Shown here: positions 1 to 9,606 of the stretch, piece by piece
Numbering within the stretch: position 1 is the stretch's first letter
Layout of the letters: every line of letters begins with the position of its first letter
Origin: Flavobacterium hydrophilum
Lineage (GTDB): Bacteria > Bacteroidota > Bacteroidia > Flavobacteriales > Flavobacteriaceae
DNA: 64,000 bases
Reading direction: 5' to 3'
Assembly (NCBI RefSeq): GCF_003202405.1
Contig: NZ_QJHL01000001.1
Location: 868,001 to 932,000, forward strand
Notes under the pieces: model-generated
What the model saw: the letters and a program-made list of their open reading frames with translations, nothing else
Told to the model about the DNA's origin: nothing
Database searches by the model: none
Program-made: the position numbers and the translations under genes

Positions 1-1
1 G

Positions 2-1333
2 CATGGAAAACCATTTTTAGACGATTGCCTTCAGGCACCATTGAATCATGAACACTTTGATGGATATAAACAAGGCCCTGCTACAGATACCAAATATAAA
101 CCATTAGAGCGTATTCCCGGAATGTCAGTGGGAGGCTGGTTCGATGCCGGCGACTTTGATATACAGACTTTTTCACATGTTAGCGTAATTAATAGTTTTG
201 TAGAATCGTGGGAGGCATTCAAAGTCACCAGAGATGAAACTTATATTGATCAGACTACGCAGTTTGTAGATATTCACCGTCCTGATGGTCAACCTGATTT
301 ATTACAACAAATTGAGCATGGAGTATTAAATCTTGTTGCACAAGTTGAAAATATTGGTCATCCGGTAAGAGGAATAATTGTGCCAAACCTCCATCAGTAT
401 CATCATTTGGGGGATGCTTCTACAGAAACAGATAATCTACCTTATAATCCGTCTCTTAAACCGTATGAATCGAATGGGATATCAAGCGGAACACCTGATG
501 ACAGATGGGCATTTACAAACCGAACTTCATTTCTTGATTACAGAACTGCAGGAGCATTAGCATCAGCAAGCAGGGCTCTGAAAGGATATAATAATGCGCT
601 TTCTGCTAAATGTCTCACTCTTGCTATAAAGTTGACCAGCGAGGCAGCCGAATTGGACAAAAAAGCAAAACCTGATGACAGTCCAATGTCAAGATGGGGT
701 AAAGGAAGCGATATGGTTGCAATATTACAGCTTTATTTAAGTACAAAAGACAAGCAATACAAAACGGCTTTTTTAGATAAAATATGGAAATCATTAGATG
801 AAAATCTAGAGTTTAATATCAATTCAGCTCTTCTTGCCTTACCGGCTATGGATGATAATTATAAAGTAAAATTACGCGGTTATGTCATTAAGTATAAGGA
901 AAAAATAGACAAAGAAAACGCTGATAATCCTTATGGTCTTCCTTTAGTAAAAAGAGGTTGGGGAGGCACTTCTCAGGTTATTAATTGGGCAAGTACAAAT
1001 TATTATATTCATAAAAGTTATCCTGACATTTTAGATAAGGAATATGTTTATCAGGGATTAAATTATATTTTTGGATGTCATCCTTATTCTAATTTGTCTT
1101 TTGTAAATGCAGTTGGAAACAGATCTAAAAAAGTGGCTTACGGAGGTAATAGAGCTGACTTTACAACAATTGCGGGAGGAGTAGTTCCGGGACTTATTTT
1201 TCTAAAGCCGGACTATTTAGAGAATAAAGATGACTGGCCTTTTTTTTGGGGAGAAAATGAATGTATTATAGATGGAGGAGCCTGGTATGTTTTTCTTGCG
1301 AATGCTGTAAATGATTTAGCCGTAGAAAAATAA
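2..1333 (+). CDS. GH9 family glycoside hydrolase (endoglucanase-like), 5'-truncated by window edge
   Basis: The reading frame is open to the left edge, so the gene starts upstream; the TTG at 41 is only an internal Leu codon. About 443 residues are visible and cover most of a GH9 (alpha/alpha)6 barrel. Near the start is the GH9 motif WFDAGDFD (143-154), whose two Asp residues activate the catalytic water in this family. Near the end is WGENE followed by GGAWYVFLANAV, which carries the catalytic acid Glu and the conserved Asn-Ala. GH9 enzymes cut beta-1,4-glucans, and in Bacteroidota often xyloglucan or mixed-linkage glucan. The signal peptide and any N-terminal Ig-like domain would lie outside the window. 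A CE1 esterase follows after 16 nt, so the two probably form one plant-polysaccharide operon. The substrate cannot be decided from sequence. Confidence 0.9.
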   Translation, partial: HGKPFLDDCLQAPLNHEHFDGYKQGPATDTKYKPLERIPGMSVGGWFDAGDFDIQTFSHVSVINSFVESWEAFKVTRDETYIDQTTQFVDIHRPDGQPDLLQQIEHGVLNLVAQVENIGHPVRGIIVPNLHQYHHLGDASTETDNLPYNPSLKPYESNGISSGTPDDRWAFTNRTSFLDYRTAGALASASRALKGYNNALSAKCLTLAIKLTSEAAELDKKAKPDDSPMSRWGKGSDMVAILQLYLSTKDKQYKTAFLDKIWKSLDENLEFNINSALLALPAMDDNYKVKLRGYVIKYKEKIDKENADNPYGLPLVKRGWGGTSQVINWASTNYYIHKSYPDILDKEYVYQGLNYIFGCHPYSNLSFVNAVGNRSKKVAYGGNRADFTTIAGGVVPGLIFLKPDYLENKDDWPFFWGENECIIDGGAWYVFLANAVNDLAVEK

Positions 1334-1349
1334 TAAAAAAAAACTAAAA

Positions 1350-2513
1350 ATGAAACAAGTACTTACTATAATTACTATGATTTCCTGTATATATACTCAA
1401 TCAGTTTTGAGCCAGGAAACAAAAATAGTGGAAGATTTTAAACCTTCATCAGTCAATCAGCCCGAAAGGAAATTTCCTCAGGTTAACTCCCAGGGTCGGG
1501 TACGTGCCAGTATTTCTGCGCCAAATGCAAATAAAGTTCAGCTTGATATAGGTGGTGTTAAATATGATATGATAAAGGATGCCAATGGTATATGGTCAGG
1601 AGAATCAAATCCTCAGGATGAAGGATTTCATTATTATCAGTTAAACATAGATGGAGCTTCGGTACCGGATCCGGGAACTTTATATTTCTATGGTGCCGGC
1701 CGATTAGGAAGCGGAATAGAAATTCCTTCGAAAGATCAGGACTTTTTTGCGCTGAAAGATGTACCCCACGGTTTGGTAAGTGAAAATATTTATTTCTCAA
1801 AGCTAACAAATTCATTTAGACGCTGTTTTATCTATACACCACCTGATTATAATGAAAACATAAAAACACATTACCCTGTACTTTATTTACAGCACGGAAG
1901 TTTTGAAGATGAAACAGGATGGCCATCCCAGGGGAAAGCAAATTTGATTTTAGATAATCTGATTGCTGCAAAAGAAGCAACTCCTATGATTATAGTAATG
2001 GATAATGGATATGCTTATAAACCACAAAATAATCAGGGGAACAAAAAAGAGCAACCGGCATCTGTTTTTGAAGAGGTATTAATTGCAGAAGTTATTCCAA
2101 TGATTGACGCTAAGTTTCGTACGATCACTAATCGTGAACACAGAGCAATTGCCGGTCTTTCTATGGGAGCAAATCAAACCATGAGAATTATGATGAATCA
2201 TCTCGAGACTTTTTCCCAGTATGGCGGATTTAGTGGTACATCAAATTATCCCAGTACAGATGTGATTGACGCCTCTGTATTTTTAGACGGAAAATATAAA
2301 GATGGTGATGCTCTTAATAAAAAAATTAAACTTTTTTGGTTAGGCTTAGGTACTAAAGAACCTAGTCCTTTTCCTAAATCAATTGGGGCATTTCGAGCGA
2401 TGTTAGATCAACAGAAAATAAAATATGTATATTACGAATCGCCTGAAACTGCTCATGAGTGGCTTACATGGCGACGATGTTTATACCAATTTGCTTCAAA
2501 GTTGTTCAGGTAG
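1350..2513 (+). CDS. CE1-type carbohydrate esterase with N-terminal CBM48-like domain
   Basis: This 387-residue exported protein has a signal peptide (roughly residues 1-22, ending SVLSQ). An Ig-like/CBM48-type domain spans about 40-130 and an esterase D/CE1 alpha/beta-hydrolase domain about 145-385. The nucleophile elbow reads GLSMGAN, with Ser271; the likely catalytic His369 sits in AHEWLTW near the C-terminus. CE1 members remove acetyl or feruloyl groups from xylan-type hemicellulose, and this two-domain form is common in Bacteroidota xylan loci. It follows the GH9 gene by 16 nt, which supports co-transcription and a role in debranching a plant polysaccharide. Acetyl versus feruloyl specificity is not resolved. 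Confidence 0.85.
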   Translation: MKQVLTIITMISCIYTQSVLSQETKIVEDFKPSSVNQPERKFPQVNSQGRVRASISAPNANKVQLDIGGVKYDMIKDANGIWSGESNPQDEGFHYYQLNIDGASVPDPGTLYFYGAGRLGSGIEIPSKDQDFFALKDVPHGLVSENIYFSKLTNSFRRCFIYTPPDYNENIKTHYPVLYLQHGSFEDETGWPSQGKANLILDNLIAAKEATPMIIVMDNGYAYKPQNNQGNKKEQPASVFEEVLIAEVIPMIDAKFRTITNREHRAIAGLSMGANQTMRIMMNHLETFSQYGGFSGTSNYPSTDVIDASVFLDGKYKDGDALNKKIKLFWLGLGTKEPSPFPKSIGAFRAMLDQQKIKYVYYESPETAHEWLTWRRCLYQFASKLFR

Positions 2514-2584
2514 CATTCGAAAGGATATCAAATAATCAAACAATTTTAGTTTGTGTTACTGAAAAATAAATCCGCATTATAATT

Positions 2585-4768
2585 ATGAAGAGATTTTTAT
2601 TCATTACGGCAATTTTAGCTAATGTAACGGTTACGTTTGGACAAACAACGACTGATACAATAAAACCTCACCATCTTTCTCCTGTGACAATTGAAGGCAG
2701 TAAAATAGCACCAGACATTCAGAGGCTGGAACCCATAAAGGGAACTTATATTTTTTCGGGAAAAAAGACAGAAGTAATTAATATAGCGCAAAAAAATGCT
2801 GCAGTTACGGAGAAATATGGACGACAGATTTTTGCAAAAATACCAGGAGTATTTGTTTATGACATGGACGGGACAGGCAATCAGGTAAATATTTCTACCC
2901 GCGGACTTGATCCACACAGGAGTTGGGAATTCAATATGCGTAAAGACGGAATTATTACCAACTCTGATATGTATGGTTATCCTGCCAGCCATTATAATAT
3001 TCCTATGGAAGCGGTTGAACGTATTGAATTAGTCAGGGGAACTGGTTCACTGCAATACGGTGCACAGTTTGGCGGTATGTTTAACTATGTCAGTAAACAA
3101 CCGGACACGACTAAAAAAATTACTTTTGAAACCATCAACACACTTGGTTCATACGGACTGGTAAGTACATATAACAGTATATCCGGTAAAATAGGCAGGT
3201 TTAGCTATTCGGCCTGGATAAATGGGAAATGGATAACAGGTTACAGAAAAAACAGCGATTCGAGTTTTGATGCTCAGGGAATATCCCTTTATTATGATGC
3301 TACAAAAGATCTAAGCTTTAAATTAGAGTGGACACATTCTAATTATATTACTCACATACCAGGGCCATTAACTGATAGTATGTTTCAGGACGACCCTAAA
3401 ATGTCAACACGTTCACGAAATTATTATCAGCCAAATATTCACGTTCCCTCGTTAACAGCTGATTGGAATATCGCTTCTTCAACAAAATTGCGATTGACAA
3501 CTTCGGCAGTTATTGGAGAAAGAAATAGTGTGATGTTTGACAAGCCTGCCAACGTTGCTGATGACATTGTACCTGCTACACTTCAATACAATAACCGACA
3601 AGTGGATATTGACCACTTTAATAGTTACACAACAGAGCTGAGAGCTTTACAGACTTATAAACTGCTAAATCAAACCAGTACACTTGCAGCAGGTGTACAA
3701 TATATGAATAACGACTTAAACCGCCAGCAACAGGGAAAAGGAACAACCGGAACTGATTTTGATTTATCTCTTGTAACACCCGGTTGGGGCAGAGACCTGC
3801 ATTTCAAAACTAGCAATATTGCATTTTTTGCAGAGAATAGATGGCTATTGACCAGGCAATTTTCAGTCAATATAGGAGTTAGAATGGAAACCGGCGAAAC
3901 CAATATGACAGGTGTTATTACTTATTATTCAGACACTGAACTTCCAAACAAAATAAAGCACAACTTTCCTTTGTTTGGCGTAAGTACACAATATGACGTA
4001 ACAGACGATATCAATATTTATGCAGGCTGGTCGCAGGCATACCGACCTGTTATTTTCAAAGACATCATTCCACAATCTGTTTATGAAATAAGTGATAAAA
4101 ACTTAAAAGATGCTCACGGATACAATGCAGAACTTGGTTTTAGAGGGAAATATAAATTTTTAAAATGGGATGTCACAGGCTTTATCCTGCAATATAACAA
4201 CCGTATGGGAACACTTGCCCAAACCGACACTGATGGTAATCTGATTATTTTCAGGACCAATATCGGTGACTCACGAACCACAGGGCTTGAATTGTTTTTG
4301 CAGGGAGATTTCTCTTTAGGAAAGAAAGCTGGTTTGTCTCTTTTTACCTCTACCTCTTTCATGGATGCACACTATCAGGATGCTACAATAAGGTCAGGCA
4401 ATAGTAATGTAAGCGTGAGTGGAAACAAAGTTGAAAGTGTTCCCAAATGGATTACACGAAACGGAATTACTATTAATTATGACTTAGTTAGTTTATCGGC
4501 ATTATACAGTTATACTTCTGAGAGTTTTGCTGATGCACTTAATACAACCACCCCGTCTGCAAGCGGCGCGGTAGGGCTGGTTCCAGCATATCAACTGCTT
4601 GACTTAAACCTGGCAATCCGCATTACAGAAAAAATAAAGCTGCAGTTAAACGCAAGTAATGTTTTAGATGAACACTATTTTACAAAGCGGCCACAATTTT
4701 ATCCGGGCCCGGGTATATGGCCATCAGACGGAAGAACATTTTCAGGAACTTTATCCATAAAAATATGA
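2585..4768 (+). CDS. TonB-dependent outer-membrane receptor, FecA-like
   Basis: The 727-residue protein has a signal peptide (1-20, ending VTFGQ). A plug domain covers about 50-180, including IPGVFVYDMDGTG, the RGLDPHRS stretch and VERIELVRGTGSLQYGAQ. The rest is a 22-strand-type barrel ending in FSGTLSIKI. There is no N-terminal carboxypeptidase-like domain and no SusD partner, so it is not a SusC-type glycan porin. The overall pattern is closest to siderophore or iron-dicitrate receptors. It lies 71 nt after the CE1 gene on the same strand, but its role in glycan uptake is doubtful. Substrate unknown; iron chelate uptake is the best guess. Confidence 0.85.
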   Translation: MKRFLFITAILANVTVTFGQTTTDTIKPHHLSPVTIEGSKIAPDIQRLEPIKGTYIFSGKKTEVINIAQKNAAVTEKYGRQIFAKIPGVFVYDMDGTGNQVNISTRGLDPHRSWEFNMRKDGIITNSDMYGYPASHYNIPMEAVERIELVRGTGSLQYGAQFGGMFNYVSKQPDTTKKITFETINTLGSYGLVSTYNSISGKIGRFSYSAWINGKWITGYRKNSDSSFDAQGISLYYDATKDLSFKLEWTHSNYITHIPGPLTDSMFQDDPKMSTRSRNYYQPNIHVPSLTADWNIASSTKLRLTTSAVIGERNSVMFDKPANVADDIVPATLQYNNRQVDIDHFNSYTTELRALQTYKLLNQTSTLAAGVQYMNNDLNRQQQGKGTTGTDFDLSLVTPGWGRDLHFKTSNIAFFAENRWLLTRQFSVNIGVRMETGETNMTGVITYYSDTELPNKIKHNFPLFGVSTQYDVTDDINIYAGWSQAYRPVIFKDIIPQSVYEISDKNLKDAHGYNAELGFRGKYKFLKWDVTGFILQYNNRMGTLAQTDTDGNLIIFRTNIGDSRTTGLELFLQGDFSLGKKAGLSLFTSTSFMDAHYQDATIRSGNSNVSVSGNKVESVPKWITRNGITINYDLVSLSALYSYTSESFADALNTTTPSASGAVGLVPAYQLLDLNLAIRITEKIKLQLNASNVLDEHYFTKRPQFYPGPGIWPSDGRTFSGTLSIKI

Positions 4769-4978
4769 AGATTATACTTGATAAATGATAATACCAAACC
4801 TAAAAAAATAAACGACAGAATTGTAGATTCTCTTTAGTGAAACAAAAATTACTTTTTTTTTATTTCAAATCATAATGATTAAGATGTTTTTTTTTTAAAA
4901 TATAAAATACTGTATAAGTGTGTTTTAATTTTTTTTTTTTCATTAAACTTGATGTAAGAATTTATATCGATAATCATT

Positions 4979-5949
4979 ATGGAAAAGTTAAAACGACCGG
5001 TTTACCTAAAACCAGAAACTGATGATTTTTTTTAAAAGATTCGCAAAGAAGTTAATGAAACTGTTTTACAAAATTCATCCTTGTACCAATTCAATATTAT
5101 TAAGTCTATAGGACTTGTCATTTTCTTCTTTTTATTTTATGGCTGTATTCTGTTATTTGGAAACAGTACTCCTTTATTATTTTTATTTTATATTCTGTGT
5201 GGAATTACGATGATTGTTCTGTTTATTAATGCATTTCATGATGCTGCACACGGAGCATTATTTAAAAAGCCAAAATATAATCAATGGTTTATGTATGTTT
5301 CGGAACTTTTTGGCAGTAATCACTGGCTTTGGACGCGTCGCCATATTAATCTTCATCATGCTTATCCAAATATTCCGGATTGGGATGTTGACATAAAGCA
5401 AAGCGATATCATCAGAAGTTTTCGTAACAGCCCGCTGTTTGATTATCATAAATATCAGCATATATATGTGGCTTATTTATCCATTGTACAGCCTCAACTG
5501 GATTTACATCAGGGATTTTAAAGACTTCTTTGGCAAAAAAGATAATTATGTAAAAAAAGTGGTAGATAAAATTCCATCGAAAGAAGTTTACAGATTGTTT
5601 GCTGCAAAGGCAATTAATCTTTTTTATTTGCTTTTTGTCCCCATGTTGTTGTTGAACCAGCCCTGGTATATAGTTTTATTTGCATGGATTACGATGCACA
5701 TGTGCGGGAGTGCACTTGGTGTAGTAGCACTTGTTTCCACACATGTTGATGAGGATGCCCATTTTCCGGTGGCAGATAAAGAGGGAAATCTTTCAGCGAC
5801 CTGGGCCTTATCCTATAATAAAACGCTACGCAGAAGAATATGACCTTCCATATACTTCTTACCCGTTTTATCATGCTGTACGCTCCCATTTTCGGATGCT
5901 TAAGAGTAAAGGGATAAAGGAAAATATTATGATGACCGGGGAGATATAG
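4979..5949 (+). pseudogene. Fatty-acid desaturase pseudogene (three lesions)
   Basis: The remains of a membrane fatty-acid desaturase run through all three forward frames. From ATG 4979 the frame reads MEKLKRPVYLKPETDDFF and then meets an in-frame TAA at 5033-5035. The same frame continues past the stop with His box 1 (HDAAH) and box 2 (HINLHH). At the (AT)4 run 5460-5467 the coding frame shifts; restoring two bases would give HIYMWLIYPLYSLNW. A second jump lies near 5806-5815, where sequence before box 3 (ending LSATWA) is joined directly to the C-terminal segment KRYAEEYDLPYTSYPF. The third box (HxxHH), needed to bind the di-iron centre, is missing. The product cannot be active. No transposon is seen at the breakpoints. 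Confidence 0.9.
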
Positions 5950-5991
5950 AAAATTGTTTTGTTTATATTTACCTAAATACAGTTAATCTTT

Positions 5992-6660
5992 ATGATGAAA
6001 GCAAAAACACAGGTAATTTTATATTCAAAATTTTTATTTTTTCTGATTTCTTTTTTTTGGATAACTCCTTCTAATTCTCAAAATGAAGTATATACATCTG
6101 ATGACTCTCTTGCAGATACTACTTTTGTAAACTTAAAAGATTACAGCAAAGATTTTGTCTACGATATGAAATATGCAACAGAAGATAATTTTTTAAAAGC
6201 TAAAGTCTATGATTGTGCCGAATGTTTTTTGCGTTTAAAGACCGTTAAAGCTTTAGTAGAAGCTAATAAAGATTTTATAAAGAAAGGATATAAAATAAAA
6301 TTGTATGACTGTTACAGGCCCTTATCAATCCAGAAAAAAATGTGGGAGATTGTTTCGAATCCCGAGTATGTGGCAGATCCAAAAAAAGGCTCCATCCATA
6401 ACAGGGGAGGAGCCGTTGATATTTCGATAGTAGATGCCAAAGGCAAAGAAGTTGATATGGGAACTCCCTTTGATTTCTTTGGAATTCAGGCCAGCCATAA
6501 TTATACAAAACTTTCCAAAGAAGTAATATCGAACAGAAAATTTCTTAAAAAAATTATGATTAAAAATGGCTTTAATTTTTTTGAATCAGAATGGTGGCAT
6601 TATAATTTAAAAACAGGTTTAAAAGATAAGGTTGCCAATCAAAAATGGGAGTGTGATTAA
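5992..6660 (+). CDS. D-Ala-D-Ala dipeptidase, VanX/DdpX-like (M15D)
   Basis: The protein is 222 residues, with an N-terminal hydrophobic signal (FLFFLISFFWITPSNSQ) pointing to the periplasm. The zinc-site pattern of the VanX family is intact: SIHNRGGAVD supplies His136 and Asp143, and ESEWWH supplies catalytic Glu200 and zinc ligand His203. The DCYRP segment with the conserved Arg is also present. These enzymes cleave D-Ala-D-Ala; without vanA/vanH nearby, the likely role is recycling of peptidoglycan-derived dipeptide rather than glycopeptide resistance. Two ATG codons stand in tandem (5992, 5995) and either may be used. The convergent neighbour ends directly at 6661, leaving no gap between the two stop codons. 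Confidence 0.85.
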   Translation: MMKAKTQVILYSKFLFFLISFFWITPSNSQNEVYTSDDSLADTTFVNLKDYSKDFVYDMKYATEDNFLKAKVYDCAECFLRLKTVKALVEANKDFIKKGYKIKLYDCYRPLSIQKKMWEIVSNPEYVADPKKGSIHNRGGAVDISIVDAKGKEVDMGTPFDFFGIQASHNYTKLSKEVISNRKFLKKIMIKNGFNFFESEWWHYNLKTGLKDKVANQKWECD

Positions 6661-7224
6661 TTATTCAACGCATCTGATGTTTTCCATAAAATAAGTATCC
6701 GGATGGTATACTTTTCCATTCATTTCAGAAGTTAGTTCTCCCCTTACAATGTAATCCTGAGTATCGGTTAAATATTTAATACGCATAATGGTTACAGGCG
6801 ATTTTTTTAATTCTTCATAATTATCTTTCATAAACATAAAAATTCCTGTATTGATCCTGTTGTTATATTCTTTATCGCGAAGAAGCGTTCCACAGCTCTC
6901 CTGATTAATGTGAAGTAAAGTAACAACTTTGCCATTTTGCAATTGTAAAAACACTTTTGAGTTTTTGTCAAAACAATCTGCTTTTATAAAATCTTTACTT
7001 TTTTGGATTAACTGTAAATTTAAAGTTGGCAGACCATCAGTTTGTGCCAAAGAAAAAAAGATATAATTGAATGTATTACCAAAATTTTTCTCACTGATTA
7101 AATATTCATTAGTAACTTTATAAGTACCAATTGAATCCGTTACATTGGTACTATATTCACAAGGTTTTTGGGCAAATGCGGTAAAGGTTAACAGAAAAAA
7201 AGTTAGTGTAATTAGTTGTTTCAT
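6661..7224 (-). CDS. Exported protein of unknown function
   Basis: The start at 7224 is chosen because it places a clean signal peptide at the N-terminus (MKQLITLTFFLLTFTAFAQ) and lies 2 nt after the upstream stop; an in-frame start further upstream would overlap that gene. The mature part is about 168 residues, with a few Cys and no domain I recognise. It alternates short beta-like segments, which suggests a small periplasmic or surface protein. It is the last gene of a three-gene leftward unit with the methyltransferase and the AI-2E-type permease. Nothing in the sequence links it to their functions. Confidence 0.75.
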   Translation of the reverse strand: MKQLITLTFFLLTFTAFAQKPCEYSTNVTDSIGTYKVTNEYLISEKNFGNTFNYIFFSLAQTDGLPTLNLQLIQKSKDFIKADCFDKNSKVFLQLQNGKVVTLLHINQESCGTLLRDKEYNNRINTGIFMFMKDNYEELKKSPVTIMRIKYLTDTQDYIVRGELTSEMNGKVYHPDTYFMENIRCVE

Positions 7225-7226
7225 TT

Positions 7227-8405
7227 TTAAGTTATTTTTCTGCAAATTAAAACTATTTTGTTATCATTTTTATCAGTTGTAAAAAAACAATATAAATTTC
7301 CTCCGTTTTTTATTTTCCATTTTTTTCGAATGGTTTCTACAGTGTCAGGAAAATTCCGTGTTGTAATATTTGCCTGTTGATTTAAAAGTTCCGCTTTCAT
7401 GTCACTTTTGCTGTATGAAATCACTTTTTCTATTTCAAAACGTCTTCCCGGAAAAGAAATCAATTCATCCGAAGTATACAAATGAGAATGTTTATGAAGC
7501 TTGTTTATTTGGAAGGAAGTACTAACTTCATCAAAACCACCGGATTTCATGATTGCTGAATTGGGTTCATAAAGAAATTTTTGCGGCAAATGAAATGATG
7601 GATATTCTAATTCGCCCAAAATAAATTCGAAAGTCTCTGTTTTATCCTTTAAAAGATTAGCGGTTTTTATCGTTATTTCACCTGAATAATGATTTTGTAT
7701 TTCAAAAAGTAATTCTTTTACTTCGTTTTCTAAAGCAATAATATGAATGTTTTTTACGAATTTCAATTCAGATAAACCAGCTGATATGTCTAATAATGGT
7801 GCTGTTTTAATTAAAACTGAATCTGTTTTTTCGAAGTAAAAATCCAGGGATTCAGGAACATTTGGCAGGCAGTCTTTTAGCATAAAAACTTTGCCTTTTG
7901 CATCATTTCTGCGCGAAGGATCAATATAAATCCAATCCCATTTCTGATTTAATTCATTTAATACATTTGTAGAATCATCAGCATAAAAAGAACAATTTGT
8001 AATTTGAAGTTGTTCAAAATTGTGTTTTACAATTGCAGATAATTCCTTATTTATTTCGCAATGTGCAACAGCATTAAATTTTTTAGAGAAATAATAATCA
8101 TCAACTCCAAAGCCTCCGGTTAAGTCGATCAAAGTTTTTCCAGAAATTAAAGTAGCCTTATAAGCTGCAGTTTTTTCAGAAGAAGTTTGCTCTACAGATA
8201 TTTTACCTGGATATATTATATTTTCGGTTAAAAACCAGGTTGGTAATTTCTCTTTTGCTTTTCCTTTTGCTTCAATTTGATTCAGAATTACAATCCAGTC
8301 AACTTCGGAAAAAGGATTTTTCTGAAGCGCTAATTTTGTAGTTGAGGCACCACTATTTTGAGTTATAAAGTCCTGAATGTTTTTGTTTAAAATAGAAGTA
8401 TTCAA
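7227..8405 (-). CDS. Class I SAM-dependent methyltransferase with THUMP-like C-terminus
   Basis: The 392-residue protein has a Rossmann-type methyltransferase core at about 85-215. Motif I is DLTGGFGVDDYYF and the motif IV-like segment is IYIDPSRR. A helical N-terminal region (1-80) precedes it, and a C-terminal region (about 300-390) resembles the THUMP-like/ferredoxin-like module of Bacteroidota homologues. The DPSRR motif is typical of this family, which is presumed to act on RNA; the target base is unknown. It starts 2 nt after the AI-2E-type permease stop and ends 2 nt before the next gene, indicating tight operon packing. Confidence 0.8.
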   Translation of the reverse strand: MNTSILNKNIQDFITQNSGASTTKLALQKNPFSEVDWIVILNQIEAKGKAKEKLPTWFLTENIIYPGKISVEQTSSEKTAAYKATLISGKTLIDLTGGFGVDDYYFSKKFNAVAHCEINKELSAIVKHNFEQLQITNCSFYADDSTNVLNELNQKWDWIYIDPSRRNDAKGKVFMLKDCLPNVPESLDFYFEKTDSVLIKTAPLLDISAGLSELKFVKNIHIIALENEVKELLFEIQNHYSGEITIKTANLLKDKTETFEFILGELEYPSFHLPQKFLYEPNSAIMKSGGFDEVSTSFQINKLHKHSHLYTSDELISFPGRRFEIEKVISYSKSDMKAELLNQQANITTRNFPDTVETIRKKWKIKNGGNLYCFFTTDKNDNKIVLICRKIT

Positions 8406-8407
8406 TG

Positions 8408-9499
8408 CTAAATTCTTTCAGTTAATACGGAGACAATTTTGTTGTCTGGAAAAAATTCTTTCAAAATTACCTTGATCATGGTAAAAATAGGAATCGCAAT
8501 AATCATCCCGACAATTCCAAAAGTAATTCCGCTGATTAATATAATCAGGAATATTTCCAGCGGGTGCGAATTTACACTTTTTGATGAAATTATAGGCTGG
8601 CTAACATTATTGTCTATTGCCTGAACAACCAGAAAACCAATAATTATATAGATTGTTTTAGGTAAAATCTCTGATTGAAAATCACTTCCAATCATACTGA
8701 TCATTGTTAGAATTCCGGCCAGTACTGTCCCGATAATTGGCCCCACATAAGGAATAATGTTCAAAATGGCACATAAAAAAGCAATAACAAAGGCATTTTC
8801 ATTTCCAAAAATAATTAAAACAATAAAATATAAAATAAACACAACTGTTAATTGAAGTAATAAACCAATGAAGTAGCGTGTTAAAAAGTGGTTTATTTTA
8901 ATAATTGAGTTAATAATTTTGTCTTCATTGTTATCAGGCAAAATCCTTCTGACTCCTGACTTAAAATCATCCTGATCTTTTACAAAGAAAAAAGTAATAA
9001 AAAATACAGATACTAATCCCATTCCCATATCGGCAACAAACCCTAAAATGGAGTTTATGAAACGGGTAAAATAACTAAAATCAAAAATTGAAGTTATTCC
9101 TGATTCTTTGAGCACTTGATTTAAATCTATATGCTGTATATTAAAATAATTTTCTATACTTTTTTCAGTTTCCATAAATTGCAATTGCAGCTTATTGGTA
9201 TCTAATAAAGCTAAATTATTTGCCTGAGAAATGATTAACGGGACAAACAAAAAGATAAAACCAACAATCATCAATATAAAAAATACAATGGCAGTTGTAG
9301 CCGCTAATGAATTACTGAATTTTAATTTATTTTTTAAAAACTGGACCAATGGATTTGCAATCAAACATAATATCAGCGAGATACACAGATATACAATTAC
9401 GGTTTGTATTTCGTATAAAAAATATAAAATTGCCCCAATAACCAGTATTGTTGTTAAAGCTCTTAAAATTCCATTTGAAATAATTCTTGATGTTATCAT
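8408..9499 (-). CDS. AI-2E family (PerM-like) membrane transporter
   Basis: This 363-residue membrane protein has two hydrophobic segments near the N-terminus, a third one after them, an amphipathic central stretch (about 90-150) and four to five hydrophobic segments in the C-terminal half. The family signatures are the run containing NIIPYVGPIIGT and the final segment rich in Ile and Gly (ISGITFGIVGMIIAIP). Family members include exporters of the signal AI-2 and Na+/H+ antiporters, so the name does not fix the substrate. It is the first gene of a leftward three-gene unit; the next gene begins 2 nt after its stop. Confidence 0.85.
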   Translation of the reverse strand: MITSRIISNGILRALTTILVIGAILYFLYEIQTVIVYLCISLILCLIANPLVQFLKNKLKFSNSLAATTAIVFFILMIVGFIFLFVPLIISQANNLALLDTNKLQLQFMETEKSIENYFNIQHIDLNQVLKESGITSIFDFSYFTRFINSILGFVADMGMGLVSVFFITFFFVKDQDDFKSGVRRILPDNNEDKIINSIIKINHFLTRYFIGLLLQLTVVFILYFIVLIIFGNENAFVIAFLCAILNIIPYVGPIIGTVLAGILTMISMIGSDFQSEILPKTIYIIIGFLVVQAIDNNVSQPIISSKSVNSHPLEIFLIILISGITFGIVGMIIAIPIFTMIKVILKEFFPDNKIVSVLTERI

Positions 9500-9556
9500 G
9501 ATTTGATTTTAGACTATAAATATAGGAAAAGCTTTTTAGATTTCATGACAACAAAA

Positions 9557-9582
9557 AAAGCGAGATTCTTATATCTCGCTTT
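9557..9582 (-). terminator. Rho-independent terminator of the M43 protease gene
   Basis: A perfect 10-bp stem (AAAGCGAGAT with ATCTCGCTTT, 6-nt loop) lies downstream of the leftward protease stop. On the minus strand it is followed by a T run (complement of the A tract at 9553-9559). Confidence 0.85.
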
Positions 9583-9606
9583 GATTATTTATAATTTTAA
9601 ACTTTT

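Noticed and set aside
5992..6660. Glycopeptide resistance role of the VanX-like gene
   Set aside because: No vanA- or vanH-type ligase or dehydrogenase gene nearby; cell-wall dipeptide recycling is simpler.
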